From Candidatus Babelota bacterium (GTDB lineage Bacteria; Babelota; Babeliae; Babelales; JAUPTZ01), in contig JAUPVI010000073.1 of the NCBI GenBank assembly GCA_030917105.1, forward strand, positions 1 through 5,579: 5,579 nucleotides of DNA, in the 5' to 3' direction. Made by a program: the position numbers and the translations under genes. This document shows, one piece after another, positions 1 through 4,641 of this stretch (its first letter is position 1; each line of letters begins with the position of its first letter). The notes beneath the pieces were generated by a model. It was not told where the DNA came from. It did no database searches and worked only from the letters and a program-made list of their open reading frames with translations.

Positions 1-86
1 CTTCGGCCGGTGTACTTGGCCCCATCCTTGGGGGCATTCCCCGGTGATTGCTCCAGAACTTCTTTTGTTCTGGCATGGGTTGAAGT
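1..86. other. Left-edge region without a convincing gene, containing GC-rich hairpins
   Basis: I see no credible coding region here. One + frame stays open from the left edge to a TGA at 88-90 that overlaps the ATG at 87. Its translation is rich in Pro/Gly/Leu and resembles no family I know, so I do not call it the tail of an upstream gene. What is visible is secondary-structure potential. GCCCC (19-23) can pair with GGGGC (31-35), or GGGG (31-34) can pair with CCCC (39-42); the two are mutually exclusive. A perfect 7-bp hairpin follows at 53-73. No T-tract follows any of them, so none is a standard intrinsic terminator. The segment could be leader RNA or an intergenic spacer. Confidence 0.4.
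53..73. repeat. Perfect 7-bp inverted repeat (hairpin) upstream of the first gene
   Basis: CCAGAAC (53-59) and GTTCTGG (67-73) are perfect reverse complements separated by a 7-base T-rich loop. The repeat ends 13 bases before the ATG at 87. It lacks a downstream run of T, so it is either a leader hairpin, a dyad-symmetric protein site or chance. The inverted repeat itself is certain; its function is unknown. Confidence 0.5.
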
Positions 87-323
87 ATGACACGTTGTGA
101 CACAAAAACAAGATATTTTTCTAAAAAAGTTGCAAATAAATCGCTTGCAAATGTTGAACCAACGTGTCACACTTGTGATATGAATACTCAAAACACCAAA
201 TCAAAGAGCGAAGGCTTACGCCTGTCGCACAAGCACTGGCCGATGCTTCGCGCATTGATGCAATCCAAGGGCCGCGACTGGCTCGAAAAGCTTATAGAGC
301 GTCACTTTAAGGCGATGAAATGA
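87..323 (+). CDS. Small basic protein of unknown function; start uncertain (87 or 180)
   Basis: The frame encodes 78 residues from ATG 87 or 47 residues from ATG 180. ATG 87 has only a weak ribosome site (GGG at 77-79, GAAG at 82-85). ATG 180 has none that I can see, but it leaves the repeat-rich 88-180 segment as upstream regulatory DNA, and the 31 residues before it look low in information, with three scattered Cys. The part from residue 32 on is the convincing protein: a Lys/Ser-rich start, then a Leu/Arg/Lys-rich region with GLRLSHKHWPML and GRDWLEKLIERHF, probably two helices after a short strand. This is reminiscent of ribbon-helix-helix DNA-binding proteins, but I cannot assign a family. 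Its stop overlaps the next ATG (ATGA at 320-323), so translation of the two is probably coupled. As the first gene after a dyad-rich zone it could be an autoregulator; that is inference. Confidence 0.55.
   Translation: MTRCDTKTRYFSKKVANKSLANVEPTCHTCDMNTQNTKSKSEGLRLSHKHWPMLRALMQSKGRDWLEKLIERHFKAMK
88..180. promoter_or_regulatory. Candidate operator/promoter zone with paired TGTGACAC sites
   Basis: TGACACGTTG (88-97) is perfectly inverted as CAACGTGTCA (160-169). The octamer TGTGACAC at 96-103 recurs inverted at 164-171. The second copy lies in an imperfect dyad, TGTCACA-CT-TGTGATA (165-180), which ends on the A of a possible ATG start at 180. Between the two blocks is a direct repeat, TTGCAAAT at 130-137 and 145-152, 15 bases apart; its TTGCAA core is itself palindromic. 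The segment is A/T-rich compared with what follows. Paired dyads about 70 bases apart are typical of repressor sites that allow looping, but I see no convincing -35/-10 pair. It overlaps the first gene if that gene starts at 87 and lies upstream of it if the gene starts at 180. Confidence 0.35.
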
Positions 324-874
324 GCCTTAGTAGTGGAAGGATTTACGCAATCCAATACTCCGATGGAGTTGTAAAGTTTGGCCTTTCAACGTCATACAAG
401 AGTAGGTGGACAGCACTTAATCGCAAAGGTGGCGTAAGACAAATAAGCTTTATTGCTTCGCCTCCTATTGATGATCTTTATAGGATGGCAGAGAAGCGCA
501 TGCTTGGCATCGCATCATCATTTCTAATTCCTGCTAAAGGAAGAGAGTATTTCCATTGCAGCGACTTTGGCGTTGCGATAAACATCGTCAAGCAATCGCA
601 CAAAAAGTTTGCAACAGTAGAAACCGGGTGGCGCTATTACAAAAACACTAGCCCCATACGAAGATGGTCAGAAGGTTTTTTGAACAACCGTATTTCTACT
701 GATGGTGTTCACATTTATTCAGACAGTAGCAACACGGTGACTATCGCCGGAAAGCACGGACTTGGAAAGGTGACCATTCCGGCATCAGTGTTGTATGAAT
801 GGGTTGACAGTATTTTTCAGCAGCCAAATGGGCTATTTCTCAACTACGCAAGGAGCTTATTAAGTGAATTATGA
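320..874 (+). CDS. GIY-YIG-like (T5orf172/MUG113-type) domain protein
   Basis: This 184-residue protein has an N-terminal domain resembling the T5orf172/MUG113 branch of the GIY-YIG nuclease superfamily. In order: GRIYAI (6-11) as the GIY strand, VVKFGLS (17-23) as the YIG strand, Arg29 in the SRW helix, Glu58 in AEKRML, and GREYFHC (74-80), matching the REwF-like block typical of this branch. The usual YIG tyrosine is replaced (KFG), as often happens in this group, so cleavage activity is plausible but unproven. Residues from about 100 to 184 match nothing I recognise. They include RRWSEGF and a mixed beta region, perhaps a DNA-binding or specificity part. ATG 320 overlaps the previous stop as ATGA and has TAAGG at 308-312, 7 bases upstream. 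The 3' end overlaps the helicase start by 11 bases. It could be a homing-type nuclease or an ordinary phage DNA-processing protein; I cannot separate the two. Confidence 0.65.
   Translation: MSLSSGRIYAIQYSDGVVKFGLSTSYKSRWTALNRKGGVRQISFIASPPIDDLYRMAEKRMLGIASSFLIPAKGREYFHCSDFGVAINIVKQSHKKFATVETGWRYYKNTSPIRRWSEGFLNNRISTDGVHIYSDSSNTVTIAGKHGLGKVTIPASVLYEWVDSIFQQPNGLFLNYARSLLSEL
850..855 (+). promoter_or_regulatory. Shine-Dalgarno AAGGAG fixing the GTG start of the helicase
   Basis: AAGGAG lies 8 bases before the GTG at 864. It is inside the end of the preceding gene. An ATG at 871 is out of frame with the helicase, so this strong ribosome site supports GTG 864 as the true start, with an 11-base overlap between the genes. 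Confidence 0.7.
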
Positions 875-2246
875 AGATTTCATACGAAGTAAAACGCATA
901 GCACAGGCAGCTACGGCTTTGAGCCTGTATGGATGCCGGATGGGGCTTTTGATTTTCAACAAGCCATCATTCAGAAAGCTGTACGTAAGGGCCGGATTGG
1001 TATGTTTGCAGATACAGGTCTTGGCAAGACATTGATGCAAGTAGCTATTGCTGAAAACATCATCCGGCACACGAATAAACGGGTTCTGATTCTCACGCCG
1101 TTGGCCGTTGCTTTTCAGTTTATTGATGAGGCTACGCGCATCGGTGTGGACGATATTGCACACAGCAAAGACGGCACGCTAACCAAGAAAATTACAGTTT
1201 GCAACTACGAACGGCTGCACCTGTTAAACCCTGACGATTTTGTGTGCGTGATGTTGGATGAATCATCTATCCTGAAAAACTTCGCAGGCAAGACGCGGGA
1301 CCAGATTGTTGCGTTTATCAAGCGCGTCCCGTATCGCTTTCTGAGCACTGCAACACCTAGCCCTAACGACTTTATAGAGCTTGGGAACAGCTCTGAAGCC
1401 CTTGGATACATGGGATACATGGACATGCTGACCAAGTTCTTTAAGAGCAATCAGAACAGCGTGGACAGCAACAACCGAAACATTGGGGAAAAGTTTTACC
1501 TCAAGCCACACGCAGAGCGAGACTTTTTCGCGTGGGTCAATCAGTGGTCAGTGATGGTCAAAAAACCTTCTGACCTAGGTTTTCAAGACAAGGGCTATGA
1601 GTTGCCAGCGTTGCACGTAAAAAAGCACATGGTCAACAACTCCAAGACGTGGTGCATGGATGGACAGGACTCGTTATTTGCCATGCCAGCAGCGACCATG
1701 ACAGAGGTTCGTGAAGAGCAAAAACTAACGGTTACAGAGCGTTGCGAGAGAGCTGTGCAACTGGCAGAAGGTAAGACTTCGGTTTACTGGTGCAACCTGA
1801 ACGACGAGAGCGAATTGCTTTCTAACCTGGACAGCGATGCGGTAGAGATCATCGGCGGGATGTCGATCGACAAAAAGGAAGAGATTCTTGTTGCCTTTGC
1901 TCGGGGCGAGATTAAGCGCCTGATTACAAAAGCAAAGATGACGAGCATGGGGCTGAACTGGCAGCACTGCAAACACACGGTTTTTTTTCCAACGTGGAGC
2001 TATGAGCAGTATTACCAAGCGATACGCCGGTTTTGGCGCTTTGGTCAAAAGTCTGAGGTCACATGCGACATGGTGATTAGCGAAGGACAAGAGCGCGTAC
2101 TCGAAGCACTGGAGCAAAAGACGCAAAAAGCGATCGAGCTTTACGGGAATCTTGTGGCAGCAGCGAATCAGGACTTTACACACGTTGCCCGGCAGTTTAC
2201 GAATGTAGGCAGATTGCCATCGTTCTTGCAAAATGGTGTCGTATAA
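864..2246 (+). CDS. Snf2-like SF2 DNA helicase/translocase (phage type)
   Basis: This 460-residue protein carries the SF2 ATPase motif set. A Q-motif-like FQQAII is at 31-36. Motif I is ADTGLGKT (49-56, Lys55/Thr56), Ia is LILTPLAV (75-82), II is DESS (132-135, a DExx box), and III is STATP (161-165). Motif V is in TKAKMTSMGLNWQ (355-367), and motif VI is QAIRRFWRFGQ (385-395) with the arginine fingers. The TxxMGLNWQ and RRFWRFGQ style is Snf2-like. The protein is compact, with no nuclease domain visible. It likely uses ATP to move along or remodel duplex DNA. An insert between the RecA lobes contains QDSLF (268-272), a match to the sliding-clamp-binding motif. The gene ends in tandem stops (TAA TAG, 2244-2249). 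Its pairing with the downstream methyltransferase suggests a shared role in phage DNA modification or replication; that is inference. An eight-T run (1981-1988) falls between motifs V and VI. Confidence 0.88.
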   Translation: MNYEDFIRSKTHSTGSYGFEPVWMPDGAFDFQQAIIQKAVRKGRIGMFADTGLGKTLMQVAIAENIIRHTNKRVLILTPLAVAFQFIDEATRIGVDDIAHSKDGTLTKKITVCNYERLHLLNPDDFVCVMLDESSILKNFAGKTRDQIVAFIKRVPYRFLSTATPSPNDFIELGNSSEALGYMGYMDMLTKFFKSNQNSVDSNNRNIGEKFYLKPHAERDFFAWVNQWSVMVKKPSDLGFQDKGYELPALHVKKHMVNNSKTWCMDGQDSLFAMPAATMTEVREEQKLTVTERCERAVQLAEGKTSVYWCNLNDESELLSNLDSDAVEIIGGMSIDKKEEILVAFARGEIKRLITKAKMTSMGLNWQHCKHTVFFPTWSYEQYYQAIRRFWRFGQKSEVTCDMVISEGQERVLEALEQKTQKAIELYGNLVAAANQDFTHVARQFTNVGRLPSFLQNGVV

Positions 2247-2270
2247 TAGAGTCCTGCAAAAGGGTACGAC

Positions 2271-3026
2271 ATGCCAAAACAATCATGCATCTGTTCTCAG
2301 TGTGGCGCACAGCTTAAAAGATGGCTGATAAACGGAGTCACCAAGAAGCCGATTAAGAACTTTTTTTGTGACACTGGTTGTAAGGGTAAGTGGCAAATTA
2401 AGCAGCGCGAAGCACTCGGGTTTACGAAGGAATGGCTTATAGACCAGTACATCACGCAAGGCAAGGATGCCAACCAGATTGCACGCGAGGTTGGTCGAAA
2501 CGGTAAAAGAGTGTGGGAGTGGATCACTGATTACGGCATTCAAACAAGGCCGAGAGGTGGATCAACAATGCCGCATTCATTCCAAAAGGGGCAGATAAAT
2601 CCATTCAAAGGCAAAAAGCACTCTCAAGAGACAAAAGATAAATTGAGTGCAATGGCTATTGCGGATGGGCGTGTTCCATGGGGAAAAGGGAATGAACCAT
2701 ATTGGCGCGGCGTTACTGGCGATAAGCATCCATCGTTCAAAGGCGGGCTTACGCCAGAAAGACAAGCAGTTTATTCATCTAGGGAATGGGTAGATGCCGT
2801 GAAAATCGTATGGGCAAGAGATAACGCTACTTGCCAGTGCTGTGGAAAGCACCACAACACCGAAGCCAATCGAGGAAATTTTCACATTCACCACATCGTC
2901 ACATTTCAGATTAAAGAGTTGCAGGTAGACCCGGAAAACCTAGTGTTGCTTTGCAAAGATTGCCATAAATTTGTGCATAGCAAAAAGAACGTAAACAAAC
3001 AATTCATCAAGGATCAAAAATGCTAG
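2271..3026 (+). CDS. HNH endonuclease with NUMOD3-like motif (probable free-standing homing endonuclease)
   Basis: This 251-residue modular nuclease starts with a probable zinc finger (C8-x2-C11 and C33-x3-C37). A helix-turn-helix follows at about 52-90 (KDANQIAREVGRNGKRVWEW). A NUMOD3-like segment, NPFKGKKHSQETKDKLS, is at about 110-126, and a Gly/His-rich linker runs to about 160. The HNH domain has C188-x2-C191, H207/H208 in FHIHHIV, N223 in PENLVLLC, C228-x2-C231 and H232/H236. This is the layout of phage homing endonucleases: a metal-dependent nuclease reached by a string of DNA-binding modules. It sits between the helicase and methyltransferase genes, consistent with insertion into an older helicase-methylase operon. 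AGGG (2260-2263) lies 7 bases before the ATG. A TATAAT (2242-2247) overlaps the helicase stop but has no well-spaced -35, so a private promoter is doubtful. The gene overlaps the methyltransferase start by 7 bases. Confidence 0.85.
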   Translation: MPKQSCICSQCGAQLKRWLINGVTKKPIKNFFCDTGCKGKWQIKQREALGFTKEWLIDQYITQGKDANQIAREVGRNGKRVWEWITDYGIQTRPRGGSTMPHSFQKGQINPFKGKKHSQETKDKLSAMAIADGRVPWGKGNEPYWRGVTGDKHPSFKGGLTPERQAVYSSREWVDAVKIVWARDNATCQCCGKHHNTEANRGNFHIHHIVTFQIKELQVDPENLVLLCKDCHKFVHSKKNVNKQFIKDQKC

Positions 3027-4063
3027 TTAAGCAAGAAATTCACACCGACGCGTATAGCATATATAACTCAGACAACATGGAAGTTATGCCGAGCATCCCG
3101 GATAACAGTGTTGATCTTGCAATCCATTCTCCACCGTTTTGCGGCTTGTATCAATATTCCAGCGATCCCCGCGACATGTCAAACTGCGAAACACGCGAAC
3201 AGTTCTTGCAGAGCTACGAGTTTTTGATTAAAGAGATGGCGCGGACGATCAAGCCTGGACGTGTTACGGCTGTCCACTGTACTGACGTTTTTGACAATTC
3301 ATGCCGACTGTGGGACTTCCCGCACGAAATCATCCGTTTGCATGACAAGTACGGTTTCCAGTACCGCAACCGCATCACCATCTGGAAAGAGCCTTTGAAG
3401 GTTCGTATGCGAACGATGGTCAAAAGCCTGATGCATAAATTGATCGTAGAGGACTCTACACAGTGCTTTACGGCAATGCCTGACTATGTGCTGGTGTTCA
3501 CCAAGAAGGGCGACAACGCGGTGCCTGTGACACATCCTCACGGTTTGAAGCGCTACTTCGGCGAAACACCAATCCTGCCAAACATTCTGCGCGCATTTAA
3601 CAACGCCAATGAATCGAAGTTCACAGAGGAAGAGCTTTGGGAATACTTGCAAAACAACTACAAAGACCACCAAGACCCGAAGAGCAACAAACTGAGCCAC
3701 TACATATGGCAGCGGTACGCATCTAGCGTATGGGATGACATTCGCATTGATAACGTATTGCCTTTCCGTGATAGCCGGGAAGAGGATGACGAAAAGCACG
3801 TTCACCCATTGCAACTGGACGTAATTGATCGACTTGTAGAGCTTTACAGCAACGAAGGCGAGGTCGTTCTTACCCCATTTATGGGAGTTGGCTCCGAGGT
3901 TTACAGTCCGGTATCAATGGGCCGTAAAGCCATCGGAATCGAACTGAAAGACAGCTATTTCAAGCAAGCGAAGATCAATCTTGAACTAGCTTCTAAACGG
4001 TTCGACAGTGACAACACATTTAGACAAGAGGCATTATTTGAAATGGAAGTCGAGGTTGAATAA
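3020..4063 (+). CDS. Beta-class DNA amino-methyltransferase (N4-cytosine or N6-adenine)
   Basis: This 347-residue protein has the catalytic motif IV, HSPPF (36-40), before the AdoMet-binding motif I, LTPFMGVGSE (284-293); this order defines the beta class. The region between (about 60-255) would hold the target-recognition part. Motif X is probably KHVHPLQLDVIDRLVELY (259-276), and IGIELK (305-310) supplies the acidic motif II residue. SPPF is more typical of N4-cytosine than N6-adenine enzymes (which usually have DPPY), so m4C is favoured without certainty. Motif I has Thr285 where many relatives have Asp (DPFxGxG). The C-terminal tail carries QEALF (336-340), a sliding-clamp-binding-like motif, and then an acidic end. 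AAGGA at 3009-3013 lies 6 bases before ATG 3020, within the HNH gene. No restriction nuclease partner is visible, so protection or regulation of phage DNA is the likelier role. Confidence 0.87.
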   Translation: MLVKQEIHTDAYSIYNSDNMEVMPSIPDNSVDLAIHSPPFCGLYQYSSDPRDMSNCETREQFLQSYEFLIKEMARTIKPGRVTAVHCTDVFDNSCRLWDFPHEIIRLHDKYGFQYRNRITIWKEPLKVRMRTMVKSLMHKLIVEDSTQCFTAMPDYVLVFTKKGDNAVPVTHPHGLKRYFGETPILPNILRAFNNANESKFTEEELWEYLQNNYKDHQDPKSNKLSHYIWQRYASSVWDDIRIDNVLPFRDSREEDDEKHVHPLQLDVIDRLVELYSNEGEVVLTPFMGVGSEVYSPVSMGRKAIGIELKDSYFKQAKINLELASKRFDSDNTFRQEALFEMEVEVE

Positions 4064-4362
4064 TGGCCGCATCAAACTACGCAAAACACATTGGAGGGCG
4101 GCAACGCCGCTCCGGTTCGGTAGATCGTCACACCTACCTACAGGAAGCCCGTCAGAACGCTCTGCGGGGTCAAGATCTTACGCAATCCAAATTATTGGAC
4201 ATGGACATTATCGACATTCGCAGCGCCCACCGGCAGCGTGTAAAGCTACTCGATTACATCCGCAACAACCTTAGCAACGAGGCATTGGCAAAAAAACACT
4301 GCGTCAGTGTGCGGAACATTGAAAGGATCGTCAGCTATGAAACATGGGGGCATGTTGCGTGA
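4063..4362 (+). CDS. Small phage protein with C-terminal helix-turn-helix
   Basis: This 99-residue basic protein begins at ATG 4063, which overlaps the methyltransferase stop by one base (TAATG). GAGG at 4052-4055, 7 bases upstream, supports the start. The N-terminal third is Arg/Gly/Gln-rich. The middle (about 40-68) is probably helical, and residues 70-90 form a recognisable helix-turn-helix: LSNEALAKKHCVSVRNIERI, followed by ETWGHV, a layout seen in many small phage DNA-binding proteins. It probably binds DNA, as a regulator or an accessory to the neighbouring helicase, methyltransferase or replication proteins. I do not recognise a named family. Its stop overlaps the GTG of the next gene. 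Confidence 0.7.
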   Translation: MAASNYAKHIGGRQRRSGSVDRHTYLQEARQNALRGQDLTQSKLLDMDIIDIRSAHRQRVKLLDYIRNNLSNEALAKKHCVSVRNIERIVSYETWGHVA

Positions 4363-4541
4363 AATGCGTGATGTGCGATCGTGAAATGGACAAGGCAGCG
4401 GCATGGGTTGGCGGCCTACCTATCGGCCCTAAATGCCTTCAAAAGATGGGCAACAAGCCTACGAAGGTAAAAGGCCATGTAGTCCGTAACGATCAGCCTG
4501 AGTTGTTTGACGATGTTGCAAAAGACGAAGCGAGCGAGTAA
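4359..4541 (+). CDS. Small Cys-rich (zinc-ribbon-like) phage protein with C-terminal QxxLF
   Basis: I place the start at GTG 4359, giving 60 residues. The GTGA at 4359-4362 overlaps the previous stop by four bases, and a G-rich site (4346-4350) lies 8 bases upstream. An in-frame ATG at 4344 would add five residues (MGACC) but has a poorer ribosome site. The protein begins MKCVMCDREM (C3-x2-C6) and has IGPKC (C26), a pattern of small metal-binding phage proteins. Only three Cys are visible, so a fourth ligand (His40 or another chain) would be needed for a classic zinc site. The acidic C-terminal region holds QPELF (46-50; DNA 4494-4508), a match to the sliding-clamp-binding consensus. It could be an adaptor linking neighbouring enzymes to the replication clamp; the exact role is unknown. 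Confidence 0.65.
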   Translation: MKCVMCDREMDKAAAWVGGLPIGPKCLQKMGNKPTKVKGHVVRNDQPELFDDVAKDEASE

Positions 4542-4641
4542 AGTATGAAAATGAACCTGGCTAGTGGGGTAGTAGCTGCCCCCGCGAAAAGCGCGTCCAC
4601 CGCCTGCCAGTGATTCTTTTCCGTGGAACCGCTGGAGTGGT
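4542..4641. other. 100-base gap between the early operon and the replication genes
   Basis: This is the only sizeable gap after position 87. It holds a foldable segment at 4557-4610 and the ribosome site GGAG (4634-4637) for the next gene. A 22-codon reading frame (4545-4613, beginning MKMNLASG and ending in Cys-Gln) is present but has no clear ribosome site, so I do not call it a gene. No standard promoter is evident. A T-rich stretch (4611-4620) follows the foldable segment but is too short and interrupted for a confident terminator. Confidence 0.5.
4557..4610 (+). other. Foldable intergenic segment (three-stem, possible structured RNA)
   Basis: CTGGC (4557-4561) can pair with GCCAG (4606-4610), enclosing two adjacent hairpins. 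The first is GGGGTAG-TAG-CTGCCCC (4566-4582), a 7-bp stem with one G-U pair. The second is CGCG-AAAAG-CGCG (4583-4595). An alternative GTGG (4564-4567) to CCAC (4597-4600) pairing competes with the first. The base complementarity is visible; function as an RNA element, processing site or weak terminator is inference, and GC-rich sequence folds easily by chance. Confidence 0.3.

Noticed and set aside
840..1163. Minus-strand reading frame opposite the helicase start
   Set aside because: It lies opposite strongly supported helicase motifs, has no family resemblance and no ribosome site; a shadow frame.
2242..2247. Perfect TATAAT before the HNH gene
   Set aside because: It arises from the helicase stop context. 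The best TTGCCA (2214-2219) is 22 bases away, too far for a normal promoter, and there is no extended -10.
1725..2282. Long minus-strand reading frame (185 codons) opposite the helicase C-terminal half
   Set aside because: The + strand frame carries motifs V and VI here. The minus translation is Cys/Leu/Arg-rich with no recognisable domain.
3299..3814. Minus-strand reading frame (171 codons) opposite the methyltransferase
   Set aside because: Val/Cys-rich translation with no domain, opposite a well-supported enzyme gene; a shadow.
864..4063. A complete restriction-modification system
   Set aside because: The helicase has no visible nuclease domain, and the HNH protein has homing-type NUMOD3 and HTH modules rather than a restriction enzyme layout, so a true restriction partner is not supported.
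4008..4274. Plus-strand frame overlapping the methyltransferase end and the HTH gene
   Set aside because: Both overlapped genes have ribosome sites, correct junctions and recognisable motifs; this frame has Arg/Pro/His-rich junk-like composition.
4545..4613. Possible 22-residue small protein in the intergenic gap
   Set aside because: No clear ribosome site, no known relatives that I can name, and the segment is better explained as foldable RNA/DNA.
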